Source: Ziziphus jujuba
Taxonomy: Eukaryota > Streptophyta > Magnoliopsida > Rosales > Rhamnaceae
Direction: 5' to 3'
DNA: 64,000 nucleotides
NCBI RefSeq assembly: GCF_031755915.1
Contig: NC_083388.1
Location: 29,099,001 to 29,163,000, forward strand
The position numbers and the translations under genes were made by a program. This document shows positions 1 through 12,695 of the stretch, piece after piece (the first letter of the stretch is position 1; every line of letters starts with the position of its first letter). The notes beneath the pieces are model-generated. The model was not told where the DNA came from. It searched no databases and saw nothing but the letters and a program-made list of their open reading frames with translations.

Positions 1-1440
1 TGCATTTAGAAAGGTATGAGTTGCACCTTCATATGTGTCCTCATTTTGATTGAATATTCCTAAATGTTTAGTTTTACCTTTTTTCATTTCACTTCCATGT
101 CCTAGGCATGCTCTTGTTTCTTCAAAGACAAAGAATTCCAAGAAAGTATATATGTTACATCTTGAGAGAGAAGTCTTATGTGGCATTTCTGGCTCTAAAC
201 ATACTTGGAAGGTAGTTAAGTTGCATACCGGTTTCTTGATCTATTAGGGGGCTATATTTTCTAATGCTTTTATTTGATTTCTCTTACATCTTTGCAATAG
301 AACCACCCAATGGTTTTCCATCTCTTGCACTAATGGACAACTTCATTTCCGTTTTCAACTGATGGTGGTATCAGAAATCCGTCAAAAGATAAAATTATGG
401 ACACACCCTATGGAAGTTTTACAAAGGTAGATTGTTGAATCATTATGCTTGCTGTCTAATTTTTCATCTATGTCATCTTTTAATATCATTGTTTTTATTG
501 ATAAAATTTTCCTTTACTTTGCCTCTTTTTCTAGTAGATTTGGTTAATACAATTTTTGAGTAGCTTTTTTGAAGTCCTTCTGGAAAATGGCATGTGATCT
601 TAGTAGTTATCCAGATTGACATAGCTTGTGAGTTCTTAAAGCTATGATTTTTGTAAACTTTAAACAGGCTTGTAATTCTGTTTCCATTTCCAAAATAATG
701 GCAGGTTGAAATTTTTGAACCTAGAATCAAAAGGTTGGACATATCTCAACTTCAATGCAGGCTATAGGACGTATAATTTCCTTACATACAGGTCTGCCTT
801 TATGACATTAGTTTCCATTCTTCTTTGTGCTATCATTTGTAGGATGCACATTCTATGGTACTTGGTTATAGGTAAAGGTGTTTCCATATTTGGTAGGATG
901 GTTCTAATAAATTCATGAAGAATGCTTGATGCAATGTCTTGCGTAACACATTATAATAGATTTTTGTAGTTGAGTTCTTGAAGAACTTTTTATATTTCCT
1001 TTTTTACTTAATCATACTTTCCTGTTGTCTGCTAATATTAATTTTAAAAGTCAAGATGTTCATCCATTTTGTTGATTACTATTTTAAGTTTCTTCCATTG
1101 AGTTATGGGTGCATTGCACTTTATGTGATTAAAAATAACCTCATTATGTTGTTTTTTGAGGTTCCTACACGAGCTACTGCAATTGGCTACTGCACAAAAT
1201 ATCATATGCATCATTGTGGTACACATTCATACATAGGCATAACAACATTATTATTTTTGTGAAATGATACTCTTTCAAGTCCTTTTTCTTTCTGTCCCCC
1301 AAATTCATGTTTATCTGTATAATCTTCTCTACCTTTAAATAAATAGATTTGACATTAGCAGGAATCTTGAGTGCTCTTCTTTTGTATTGGCACTTAGTCT
1401 TAACCCTGTACATTAGTAGTTGAGAGATTTTTTTGTTTTC
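1..1440. other. AT-rich stretch with no supported gene
   Basis: This stretch has short open frames only. A few segments are bounded by plausible splice sites, for example about 106-210, which ends in a good donor (GGAAG/GTAGTT), and about 290-357, which opens after an acceptor. None gives a recognisable protein. It could be the intron-rich body of the gene whose possible last exons lie at 1479-1932, but I cannot show that. Confidence 0.3.
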
Positions 1441-1478
1441 CACCCTACAATTTACAAATCCTACTATTGATCCTTTTA

Positions 1479-1932
1479 GAGAAGGGTTAGTTATGTCTCT
1501 TGAAGTGAACATTAGGAAGCAAGGAAATATATCAAAGGTTGGACCTGAAAATGTTTCACAGGTTTGTCAGCATTTTCCTGTTACACTTGCTCATATTTAA
1601 TGGTTAACTATGCAATAATTTTTGTAGTTGAACTTTTCAAACTGTGCTTAGTAAATGCAATTTAGTTGAACTTTTCAATTGAACATTTCAGTTATGCTTA
1701 TCTATATTTTCAATGTTAATTTGAACAGGAAACCTATACGAAATGGATGCCTAAGAGGACGATTGGGCCACAAGCTTTGGAGAAGAAAAGAAGAACAAGT
1801 ACTGCGGTTTTTCTTTACCTTCGAAGGACAAAACGATGTCATTTTCGACTGGTCCTAGTTGTAGTGTTATTCTGTTCCCGAACGAATCTCAGGAGCCCTA
1901 GTGCTCTGGTCTTTCTATACCCCATTCGTTAA
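1479..1932 (+). CDS. Possible last two exons of an unrecognised gene
   Basis: Two open segments can be joined in one phase. The first runs from an acceptor ending TTTTAG near 1478 to 1561, where CAG is followed by the intron start GTTTGT. The second opens at 1729 after AACAG, continues in phase 0 and stops at 1930-1932. Together they read through motifs such as [15 protein letters not shown] and [14 protein letters not shown]. The last 40 or so residues are basic and then hydrophobic, and may already be foreign sequence, because a CACTA-type repeat starts just after the stop. I do not recognise the family. It could be a real 3' end, a fragment carried by a transposon, or chance. The matched splice phase is the only positive evidence. 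Confidence 0.25.
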
Positions 1933-1934
1933 TA

Positions 1935-2450
1935 TTCTTCATCATGACGATAGTAATTACTGAAGAACCACTGGTATTACCAATGTTTTATATCAGTAAA
2001 TATTAAAGAAACATGTGAAAAGAATTTATTGGATTATCGATGATTTCCATCAGTAATACCGATGGCCCGTCATTAATCAAGTTAATATGTAATTTTTTGG
2101 CTTTTCCCACCCCTTTTTTTGTTTTCTTTTCTTTACCTTCATTATTATCATGAAATAGAGTTGTATTGAGCATGTTCTTGGTGCAAATATACATTGTCAA
2201 AGAAGTGTATTCAATTATGGTCAATTTGGTTGAAAATTTTGAAAATTGTCTATTACTGATGGTGTCCATTGGTAAATTTTCCCGCAAGCTTCCAAAAAAT
2301 TTAGTGGATTACCAATGACTTCCATCGGTAATCATGTTCATCTGTCATTTTTGCACTGTTTTCCAACTCTTTGTGTTCTCTATTTTTTACCATGATTCTT
2401 ATCATGAAATAAAGTTGCTTTGATCATGTTCTATTATTTCATTTGAAAGA
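1935..2450. repeat. CACTA-type subterminal repeat fragment, two tandem copies
   Basis: Copies of ATTACCGATGGAAGTCATCGGTAAT-like palindromes, in variants such as CCATCAGTAATACCGATGG and GACTTCCATCGGTAAT, recur at about 2035-2075, 2255-2275 and 2310-2335. They lie in a tandem duplication of about 265 bp. Both halves also share ATCATGAAATA(G/A)AGTTG. Short 'accgatgg' palindromes of this kind are common near the ends of plant En/Spm (CACTA) transposons. No CACTA terminus or transposase is present, so this is a fragment. Confidence 0.5.
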
Positions 2451-2659
2451 CCATAGCGTATCATAAAAGTAACATAAAATTGCCATGTCATAAACTATAA
2501 TGGCACCATACATGCATGCATACATATTAATTATGACTCCATCAGCTAGGCAGCCTCAACATACAATAACACAAAAGGCCATGATAATGTGGATATCATG
2601 ACATTATTCCACAAACAGTACATGATACATGCTTATTACTTATGACCAGTGCTAACTCG

Positions 2660-3389
2660 AAACCTAGTTCTTGCTTATGGACTTCGACGTGAGTATTGCT
2701 CGAATTTCAAGGAAATTGCCACCAGTAATTGATACATGGGTGAAGCATCCATCATAGATACTAGAGTTTTAATTAAGAGGCAGCTTTTGTTCTATCATAT
2801 CCCATTCAACTTTAGCTGGTGCATGGAATTCAGTGTATACCTACATTTCAATATATAAGAACGTATAAATACAATTATATATGTCTCATAATGATTTTAT
2901 TTTTCTTTTTGGGTGGAAATGACTAATAATGAATTTGATAAAACTAGTAAACTAATAGCTTATATTCATATGATCATGTGTCTAAAATCTAAATGCTAAA
3001 TGCATGCATGCATGATTATACATATAGGGACAAGCAGAGACGTAAACCAGTACAATATTAATTTAAATATAATATATACTAGCTTGCTAGCTTAATTAGA
3101 TAGTTACTAGATTTACTGTGACATCGACTTGATTGTCCCATGCCACAATCCATTGAATCTCTCCTCCATTATCATTCATGCCATGATAGACGATGCCCCC
3201 TGATGAACGAGTAGGAGGTTTAAGAGCGTTCAGATGAAGAAACAAATGCCGCTCTCCAATGCCAACTTTTGGTGGGTATGGAACATTTACGGTGCCACAA
3301 AACCAATCTTTATGCTCCCCCTTGTACTTTATAATGTTTCCAATGCCATTAAAAATTTGGCTAGATGTGAACAAACCATTAGTGGCCAT
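2660..3389 (-). pseudogene. JIP-like gene, copy 1 (23-kDa jasmonate-induced protein family), broken
   Basis: Two exons can be read. The first (3389 to 3108) encodes about 94 residues with PYPPKVGIGERHLFLHLN, then SSGGIVYHGMNDNGGE and IQWIVAWDNQ. This is the order of conserved blocks I know from 23-kDa jasmonate-induced proteins, small cytosolic plant proteins of unclear function. It ends at donor CTA/GTAACT. The second exon starts at 2840 after acceptor TGTAG and opens VYTEFHAPAKVEWDMIEQKL, which fits the family's VYTE...W segment in phase 0. A stop at 2771-2769 interrupts it. After the stop the frame still reads YDGCFTHVSITGGNFLEI. The N-terminal third of the usual protein is absent. Copy 2 at 40176-41060 lacks this stop and has the same splice sites. 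Family assignment is from memory of motifs; the break is seen directly. Confidence 0.7.
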
Positions 3390-3444
3390 GCCTTGGACCC
3401 GCTAGGTTAGTTACTATATTTTTTAAGCAGGACCCAAAGAAAAT

Positions 3445-4020
3445 AGCTCAATTGTTTGTTGTCTATCAAAACTACATATCAACATATATATATATATATA
3501 TAGAAAATTTATGCTAGTGTTGCGCATCGAGCATTAGTTAGGCACGTGACAGATAGCTATAAATAAGTGGAAACACAAGTAATTGGGCATTAATTACTCT
3601 ATCAATATCTTACACACACACACATATAAATATATATATATATATAATTTACATGCTTACAAATAAAAAACTTTGGATCCGTCCAGTAGCTAGGTTGGGT
3701 AATTAATTCATTTCAGTAAAATTTCCACACCTACCATAAATCATAGTTTAAATTTACAATAAAAAAAAATTTCATTATTTTAAATAGGTTATTATATTTA
3801 TTACATGGATTTTTTTATATGGTTTTGTTAAATTTAAAATATATGGTTTTTATTTTTATTTTTTGTTACGATAAAGTGTATTATTTTACAATTTTTTATT
3901 GTAAAGTTTTTTGGAGAAAAAAGATCTTGGTCTATAAGGCGCCACCCCTGGTTACATACATAAGAAGAAATAGCTCTCTAAGTATTTGCAGACCAAAGTA
4001 TAATACAATTTAATAATATT
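3445..4020. other. AT-rich intergenic DNA with microsatellites
   Basis: Contains (TA)n near 3485-3502 and (AC)n followed by (AT)n near 3612-3646. A segment at about 3770-3845 (TTATATTTATTACATGG and following) recurs at about 8500-8558, so it belongs to the local repeat family. No gene is seen. Confidence 0.6.
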
Positions 4021-4175
4021 TTAAACGTAACATAAAGTTGTTATTTCATAAACTGTAATGGCAACAACCATACATACATACATATTAATTATCACTGCAT
4101 TAGCTAAGTAGCCTCAACATACAATAAAGTTGACACAAAAGAAGATGATAATATGCATATCATGGCATCTTATAT
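4021..4175. repeat. Third copy of the JIP-like 3' flank
   Basis: The block with AACATAAA(G/A)TTG, CATAAACT(G/A)TAATGGCA, CATACATATTAATTAT and AGCCTCAACATACAATAA repeats the sequence at about 2463-2610, just 3' of JIP-like copy 1. Only flank is present here, with no coding exon. It marks an old local duplication. Confidence 0.65.
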
Positions 4176-4697
4176 TATTTTTAAACAAAGATTATATATA
4201 CTGTGAACAAAAATATACTAGAATAATTTTTTTTATTAAAATGTCAATTATATACATACATAAGTTCAGGAACTATAAATTATACATTTTTGTTATTTAA
4301 AAAAAAAAATTGATCAACATGTATTTCTTAACAAAGAACCAAGGATAAAAAAACGTACAGAAGATATATTTCTTTTTTTGATAATTTTTTTTTGTTTTCA
4401 TATCTAAAATTAGATACAATACTTTGTGAGATGACGGTTGTATGGTAAAATAATTTAATTACTTTATAGAAGGATTGCATGTTAAAATTGAAAAGTTATG
4501 TTAAAATTTTTGGCAAAGGAGTAGAGGATTGCATGCACGTGAGGTGTATTGAGTAGTGCCCAAGAAAATATGTTAAAATTATGGACTGCCGATGAAGTAG
4601 TGGAGTGCATGCATGTGCGGCATGTTGACTAATGTCCAAGAAAATATGTTAAAAAAAGAAAGAAAAGAAAATATGTTAAACTTATGGAGTGCTAGAG

Positions 4698-5444
4698 GTA
4701 GAAGTGCTATGAAAAGAACCTGTCCGCACCATATGGAAAGGACTTGAACATCCGTCTCCTTCACCCCTTTAATGAAACGATGCGTTTGCACCCATTTTGG
4801 GGGAAAAAAAAAATCTATTTCCGTGTTTTACTGAAATGGTGCGTTGGCACTCATTTTCTAGGGGGGGAAAAAAAAAACAAGCTCCAGGTTCCTTCTTTCT
4901 CTGCTACTCAGCTCACCCCTTTTCCAAAAAAAAAAGAACCAGCTCCAGGTTCCTTTTTTCTCTGCTGTGTAAATGCTAGAAATCTCCCTCTTAACTGTGT
5001 AAATGCTACTTATATTTAGTGAAAGAATTGAAATTTATTATTAAAAAAACAAACCATTTTCTTTTCTTGAAAAATGTAAATTCAAAAAGCTTTGGCTAGC
5101 TTTTCTGATAGAATAAACAACGAACGTGAATTGGTGGAGGAGAGAGAGAATAACTGAGTGAGACACAGTAGAGGTAAAAAGGAAAAGAGCTGAAAGAGGA
5201 GCCAGAAAACCTAGTCATAATGGGATTTCTTATGAAAGAGAGAGAGACAATTTGTTTTTTTTTTCCCCCTTCAAAATGGGTGCCAACGTAGCGTTTCAGT
5301 AAAATACAGAAATGGACATATTTTGTTTTGTTTTGTTTTCTTCAAAAATAGGTGCAAACACACCATTTCATTAAACAGTTGAAGGAGATAGATGTTTAAG
5401 TCCTCTCCATGTGATACGGATAGGTCCTTTTCATAGCACTTCTG
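4698..5444. mobile_element. Non-autonomous Mutator-like element, 747 bp
   Basis: The ends are long inverted repeats. AGAAGTGCTATGAAAAG at the left is mirrored by CTTTTCATAGCACTTCT at the right, and similarity continues for roughly 180 bp (for example AGGACTTGAACATC against GATGTTTAAGTCCT). The flanks are GTGCTAGAG (4689-4697) and GTGCTAGAA (5445-5453), a 9-bp target duplication with one mismatch. Long terminal inverted repeats with a 9-bp duplication fit Mutator-like elements. The interior has no transposase. Confidence 0.7.
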
Positions 5445-6096
5445 GTGCTAGAAAAGCAGTGGAGTGCATGTATGTGTAGTGTGGTGACCAAGAAAATATG
5501 TTATAATTTTCTTTCGTCTCACACTGCATTCCTTTTAATTATTTATAATAATTTTTCATATATGCTCATATTTCAAATTTATAATTTTTAAATTATAAAT
5601 AAAAATAATTATCGATTGAATTAATTTTATTTAACATGTTATATTATTTTAAATAAAAAATACATATATTATGAATAAAGATATATTTAAATAATTATTT
5701 TTAGTGAAATATCAATTACCTACATATATATCATCGCTTTGGAACTAAAAATTATGCATCTTTATTATTGAAAAAAAAAGAAAAGAAATAATGATCTATT
5801 CATCTTTATTAACAAAGAAAAAACATACAGAAGATATATTTTATTTTTTGATAATTGTTTTTTTGTTTTCAAATCTAAAAATAGATATAATACTTTATTA
5901 ACTTACTAAAATAACTTAACTACTTTGTATAAGTTTTCAAAATGGTTGTATCAACAAATTAGCTAATAAAATATGATATTAAGATTAATTAAATTGAAAA
6001 ATTATCTTAAAATTATGTTAAAATTAGTGCCATAGGAGCAATGGAGTGCATGCATGTGAGGTGTCATGATTAATGTCCAAGAAAATATGTTAAAAT

Positions 6097-7404
6097 CAAG
6101 GAAGAAAATATTGCCGAAATCACCGAAATATCGTCGAAAGTATCGGGTATCATCAACCATCGACATCGATAGAGGGGGGAAGAAATTTCTATTAGTGGTG
6201 TCATGGAAACATCGCCGGTGTCGTGTAATATCGATGTTGTCGTAAAAAATTGGTTGAAATTTCAGAAAACTTGTGAAAATCCGATGGATGTTCATGGAAA
6301 AATAATGGAAATCTGACGAAATCTCGGCTACCAATCTTTCCAAAAAATCCCCAAAACCAACCTTAGCCAAAATCTCACTAATTCAGTTGAAAGAAAGGAT
6401 GAAAATGTTTCCAGAAATATGATCAAAAAATGGAAAATATGAGATAAAGAAAATAAAAAACAAAACCTATGAGAGGTGAACTATAAAGAAAGAGAAAGAT
6501 GATACTTGTGAATCTAAAGATGGATAGATTTGATGAAAACCCTTTTCAAGGAGCTATGGGCTACCCAAGAGCAGAGAGAGAAACCAAGAGTAGTGTAGAG
6601 AAAGAAAAAAAAAAGTGTGGTTTTTGGTACAAAACAGTGGAAGAAATGTTCAAAACCACCTCTTTCTTTTCTTTTCTTTTCTTTTTATTATTATTATTTT
6701 TCCAAGCTTCTAGATTCTCTATGGCCATTTAATTTACCATTTTTTTAAAATTTTTTTCCTTTCTGGTTGTGTTGTTTTTTTTTTTCCGTATTTGTCCTTG
6801 CCAAACTGCTTTACTTTGCTTACATATTTCTACTATTTGCCCATTGTTGCTATCTTTGGTTAACAAAATAACCATCATAACATTATGTTCCATTTCTTGT
6901 CAAAAATAAACTGATTTGGAAAAAAATATTGGATTTTTTTTTCTTTATCTCTTTTAAATTTAGTTTTTCAAAATAATTTAAAATCACTTAACTGTGCTAA
7001 AGATATTAATAAATGATTTTTTGCTACTAATAAATCAATTTGAAGCATGAGAGAGTTCTTCTTAATATTGATGATGTATTATGAATTATGTTTGATAATT
7101 TCATGTATTTTAATATTATTTACTAAATTTTCTATATTTTAGTGATAACAAACATTGTATTTTCTTTACTTACAATAATTTTTAATATTTATGTACTATG
7201 TTATTATCTTTATATTCTAATTATTGTATTTTTTATATTATTTTACTATATTAATTATTTCATACATAAAAATATGTATTCTAAATTATAGATTTATAGT
7301 TTCCATGATTTTGTCGACATTTCTATCGATATCGACATTTTCATCGCTATTTCCATAAAATCTTACCCTCGACATTTCCGTCGATACTAATATTTTCATC
7401 ACTA
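6097..7404. mobile_element. Non-autonomous hAT-like element, 1308 bp
   Basis: It is flanked by the 8-bp duplication GTTAAAAT at 6089-6096 and 7405-7412. The ends read CAAGGAAGAAAATATT and, reverse-complemented, TAGTGATGAAAATATT. Both fit the YARNG consensus known for hAT termini. The inverted repeats contain many short TATCGACG / CGATATCG / TTTCGTCG-like words over about 150 bp at each end. The unoccupied version of the site is seen in the neighbouring repeat unit near 4570-4583. No hAT transposase is encoded. Confidence 0.75.
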
Positions 7405-8558
7405 GTTAAAATTATGGAGTGCCAGATGAGCAGTGGAGTGCATGTGTGTGAGGTGAGATGAGCAGTGTCCAAGAAAATATGTTAGAATTTTCTTTCGTCT
7501 CATTGTATTTCGCTTAAATATTTATAAAAATTTCTCTTTCTTTCTTATCTTTCAAATTTATAATTTTTAAATTATAAATGTAAATGATTTACGATCAAAT
7601 CAATTTTATTTAACATTTTATATTATTTTAAATAAAAAATATATACTATGAATAAAAATATATTAAAATAATATATTTTCTAATGAAATATCAATTATAT
7701 ACATACATGCCCCGGTTCAGGAACTAAAAATTATCCATCTCTATCATTCAACAAAAATAAAAAATAATGATCTATACATCTCTATTACAAAGAAAAAATG
7801 TACACGATATTTTTTATTTTTTGATATATATTTTTTTTGTTTTCATATCCAAAATTAGATGGTGTACTTTTTCAATTGATGATTCCATAATTCAACAATT
7901 TAATTACTTTGTATAAGTTTTCGAGATAGTTGCATGGACAGATTAGCTAATAAAATATGATACTAAGATTAATTAAATGGAAAAAAATTTGCTTGCCCTA
8001 GAGTATTGCTGTTGACTCTTTAGTACTTCTTTTATACTTATCGTGGGCAACTTAATTTCCAATTTGTATGTGACATCACAGTGCATGACATCAGCTGTGT
8101 AGAAGAAAAGTTTGATACACGTGGCATGCATGTGAGGTGTCCAAGAAAATATGTTATAATTTTCTTCCGTCTTACAATATTGTATTTCTTTTAATTATTT
8201 AAAATAATTTTTCTTCTTATTTCATTATTTTAAATTTATGATTTTTAAATTATTGTTGTAAGTATTTTATCAATTGAAAAAATCTTTTGTATTATTTGTA
8301 AACAAAAAGATACTTATTTTGAATAAAAATATACTGAAATAATATATTTCTTATTAAAATATCAATTATATACATACATAGTTCGACTAATCAACTATGA
8401 ATTATATATTTTTCTTATTTAACAAAAAAATGATCAATAAAAAAATAAAATGATTAGTTATTTATAAAATTTAAAAGAAAAAATTGAAAAATTATTTTAA
8501 ATAAATTATTATATTTATTACTTGTATTTTTTGTATGGCTTTGTTAAATTTAAAGAAT

Positions 8559-9722
8559 GTGCTTTTTAAAGCTTGAATTAAAGCATACATCTCTTTGTCA
8601 TAGGTAGGATAATTCAATGTTGCCCCATTTAACTTCTCACTAAAGTATGCTATAGGTCTTCCTTCTTGCATCAACACAGCTCCAATACCTATACTTGAGG
8701 CATCACATTCAATTTCCAAAGTCCTAGAAAAATTTGGTACAACCAATGACGGAGCATTAGTTAATTTTTCTTTCAACAAGCTAAATGACTTCTCTTGTGC
8801 TTCCCCCATTGGAACCGCATGCTCTTCTTGACTATTTCTATCAATGGTGCTGCAATAGTACTGAAATTTTGACAAATCTCATGTAGAAAGTAGCCAAACC
8901 ATCAAAACTTCTTGCGTATGTAATAATAGTAGGTTTCGGTCAATCTTGGATTGCTTTGACCTTGGATCGGTCAACTTGATTCCTGCAGCACTCACAACAA
9001 TTGATAGAAACACAAGCTCATCTTGACAAAAATCACACTTTTTGAAATTAGCAAATAATCTTTCTTTCCTAAGTACCTCTAAAACTAACCTAATGTATTC
9101 TACATGCTTATCTAAATTCCTACTATATCCAAGAATATCATCAAAATAAACAAACACAAATTTCCCAATGAATGAATGCATGACATGGTTCATTAGTTTC
9201 ATGAAAGTGTTAGGTGCATTAGTTAATCCAAAAGGTATTAATAACCACTCATACAAACCATGTTTTGTCTTAAATGCAATCTTTCACTTATTTCTCTCTT
9301 TCATTCTTATTTGATGATATCCAGTCCTAAGGTCAATTTTCGAAAACATGCATGCACCATACAATTCATCAAGCATATCATCTAATCTAGGAATAGGATG
9401 CCTATGCTTGACTGTTATTGTTAATGGCCCTACAATCTACACATATTCTCCAAGATTCATCTTTCTTAGGCACTAACAATACAGGTACAGATGGACTCAT
9501 TCTTTCTCTAATGTAACCTTTGTTTAGCAAATCACTTACTTGTCGTTGAAGCTCTTTTATCTCCTTGGTATGATTTTTGTATCCAAGTCTATTAGGAATA
9601 GTGGCTTCGGGGATGAAATCTATTTGGTATTCAATTCCTTGAATAAGCGGTAGACCACCAGGAATCTCCTTCAAAGAAATGTCATCAAACTCCTGCAACA
9701 GAGAAAAAATAGAGCTGGGCAA
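8559..9722 (-). pseudogene. pol: Gypsy A reverse transcriptase and RNase H remnant
   Basis: Frames at 9722-9402, about 9400-8879 and 8875-8559 cover the pol start (PSSIFSLLQEFDDI), the RT fingers with [21 protein letters not shown], the palm with [15 protein letters not shown] and the catalytic YFDDIL box. RNase H follows with [28 protein letters not shown]. Pol copies RNA into DNA inside the particle. Frameshifts near 9400 and 8877 and internal stops make it inactive. The RNase H frame runs straight into AT-rich host repeat after about [10 protein letters not shown]. Confidence 0.85.
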
Positions 9723-9847
9723 TTCTTCTCACTCTCGGGTTTAGAAAGCTTACCTGAGTGATGCGACTTGGCCTTGTCCTCTTGTTTGCTTGTTGAAGTC
9801 ATGGGTGGCATAATAGTCTTCTCCCTTTGTCATTCGGCCTTCCTCCT

Positions 9848-11586
9848 TTATTGCATTTGCATTTGATCTCTAAACACCTCCCTTGGTGTCAACAATTCAA
9901 GCTTAATTTTCTTACCTTTAAATCGGAACACAATGGAATTTTCTCGACCATAGCGTATGATATTCTTGTCAAATTGCCATGGTCTTCCTAATAAAACATG
10001 GCCAGCATGCATAGGTACAACATCACACAAAACCACATCCACATAAGTTATCAATACTAAACTTTACCTCGGCTTGTTTATTTACCTTCATCTCTCCATT
10101 ATCATTATGCCATTGAAATCTATATGGTTCTGGATGTTTGATTGTTATTTACCCTAATTTCTCCACCACAACAGTGCTAATAACATTGGCACAACTCCCA
10201 CTGTCTATAATCGTATTACAAATGTTACCTTGTATATCACATCTAGTATGGAAGATGTTTACTCTTTGCACCTGTGCTTCATCTTTATACATGGTCAAAA
10301 CTCTTCGTGCCACCAAACTTAACTTGGCCCTTGAAGCCTTTTGAGTCATGGGTTCATCATGTTCTTCATCTTTGGGTTCTCCTTCATCATGCTCAATTTT
10401 GACTTTTGACTCCTCACTGTCTAATTCCAGCTTTCCATTGTCCTTCAGCACCATAATTTTTATATTTGGACATTGGTTGGCAATATGTCCACAGCTCTGA
10501 CATTTAAAACACACAATACCACTAGCTTTAAATGGTTTAAGATCATCCTTACCCTACTGTTGCGGTGTTTGTATAGGTTTGGCCTGGTTGCCTCTCCTTG
10601 GTCGAATGGCACTTCCTTCCTCTTGCTTCAGCTTTGGTCTTGGCTCGAATGCAAGATTGCTTCTCCAACTAGTTAAACCAGTCCTTTAACTACTTGAAAC
10701 TCCTCAAAGCCATGTGTTACTACCCCTTCTCTTGAGATGGTGCTCAATTTTGATCGCTACGTGCAGCATCTCTTCCAACTGCACATATGGTTGTAGATCC
10801 ACTTGGTTTGCAATCTCTCAGTTAAGCCTTCCAAAAACCTAGCCATTGTTGCCTCTTGGTCTTCATTCAAACTCAACCTCATCATGAGCATCCCCATCTC
10901 CTTGTAATAATTCTCTACCGACCTGCTTCTTTAAGATAAAGATTGTAATATTTGATGCAACATCCTATTATAATGGCTTGGTATGATTCTGTTTCTCATG
11001 GCTCCTTTCATTTGTCCCCAAGTGGTTACTAACTCGCCACCAACTCTCCTTTATGTATTTTTCTCATTGTTCCGCCATTGTAAAGCATAATGTCCAAATT
11101 CTACAGTTGCTAACTTAACCTTTTTTGCCTTTGAATAGTTATGCCAATAAAAAATCATCTCCATGCCTCTGAATAAACTTTTTTTCCCAAAAATGATGGT
11201 ATACTGACCTTGATATTTCCTAAATCACCATCTTCCTCCCTGTTATGCCTACCACGGGTTTGCCTTCCTTGGAGTGCAAATATGTCTTCGAACTCCTCTT
11301 CAAAATTGCCTCCAAAGTCTCCTTCAATTTCCTCCCTATAATATCCACGACCTCCTGTTCCTCGACCAGTCCTCCTTGTGGTTCCATCCTAGGGTTCGAC
11401 TTTCTCTGTGTGTTCTCAAACTTGTCCATCCTTTGCAATTGCTCCAACACCGCCTGCATTTTAGTACATTCTTCTGAACTCCTTGATGCTCTAGACTCTC
11501 ACTTGAACCCCACTGAATCCTCTCCAAGTTTTCTTAAAGAATCACCTCCTCTTCGTACTCTTGAACCTGTCATGTTAGTGAAATAA
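9848..11586 (-). pseudogene. gag: Gypsy A gag and protease remnant
   Basis: Starting at MTGSRVRRGGDSL near 11576, the gag reading is interrupted by several stops and shifts. It contains [21 protein letters not shown], an intact zinc knuckle CFKCQSCGHIANQC (about 10511-10470) and an aspartic protease core TIIDSGSCANVIS. After a frameshift near 10140 the protease C-terminal part continues at 10054-9848 with [12 protein letters not shown]. Gag builds the particle and the knuckle binds RNA; the protease cuts the polyprotein. Not functional. Confidence 0.8.
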
Positions 11587-12695
11587 TGCACCAAGTTCAC
11601 TTCTTCACATGTACCACTCAAATAAGGTCTCATTCACTCGTGTTTCACTCTAGTTTTGCCTATTAACCCTCCTATGAGCTCACACTCTCTTGCCTTTTGT
11701 TTTTTTTTTTTTTTACTCCAAAGATTATCTCAAAGTTCTAATAAAACACAATTAAAACAAGTAACTAGATCACAAGTATGTCCTAATTAAACCTATCAAT
11801 AAAAAGAAGTAAGAAGCAAGCAAATTTCAAGTGAATTATAAATCCTAATTCTCAGCTTTACTATCCAAAAATAAGGAAAAATAATAAAGCATTTTTCAGA
11901 TTCAATAAGGAATCAAACCAGAATATTAAGATATCAAAATTCAAGGATAAAATTTAGAAAAGGATTCAAACAATTAACAAGAACACAATTCGAACAAAAT
12001 ATGAGATAGTTAGTTGTAATTCTCGTAATTTAGGTCTTTGTCTCAAATCCTTAAACCAATTTCAATCCAATTAATCAGCATAAATATTCCAATATCTAGC
12101 AACTAATATTGATTAAACAGCAACTACAACTATCACAATTGAATTTTTTCTAAATCCAAACAAACTTAAATTTGCAATTCTCAAAACTGGCCTTTTGCGC
12201 AATTTTTTTTTTAACTTCGGCTTTTGTTTTTTTTTTTTTAAATCACAAATAGAATAATATCATACGAATTCTAGCAGCACAATCACCATAAAAAAAAATG
12301 CGACTCCAATGCCTAACAATTTCTCAAATCCGAATTACACCTTTCAACAAAACAAATTGCAAAAATTTAGGGTTTTACGTTATGTTTTCCGAAATTCCTT
12401 TTTTTTTTTTTTTCAATGTATGAGTGCAACTAATCAAAATTAAAACCAACAAAGTAAAATCAACAATAAACCAATGAAAAAGATCTAACATCCAAAACCG
12501 ATGAATAAACTAGAAAGTAAACAAAAATTTGGCTAAGCAAAAGGAAACCGTATTTCAGTTATAAGTTTTTTTTTTTAATTTTTTTTTATGCAGAACATGT
12601 ATGGGTAGAAAACAACCTTAACCTAATGCTGAAGTTACAGAATAACACAAAAATAAAACAAAGCAAATAAGATAGATCAAACCTGAATAGAATGC

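Larger units (their letters stand above)
4150..8470. repeat. Diverged tandem repeat, about four units, with two transposon insertions
   Basis: Units at about 4150-4660, 5460-6096, 7405-7990 and 8105-8470 share this order: GGAGTGCATGCATGTGAGG, then GTCCAAGAAAATATGTTA, then an AT-rich 0.4-0.5 kb with ATATCAATTA(T/C)ATACATACAT, CAGGAACTA and a GATATAT...TTTTTGATA block. The phrase GTCCAAGAAAATATGTTA (or GCCCAAG...) appears near 4558, 4634, 5489, 6075, 7467 and 8138. Two transposons inserted into units, and the intact units serve as empty-site references. No coding capacity is seen. Confidence 0.7.

Noticed and set aside
3485..3646. (TA)n and (AC)n runs, and similar runs at 37033-37052, 41768-41796 and 57274-57294
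   Set aside because: Ordinary microsatellites; no evidence of a regulatory role.
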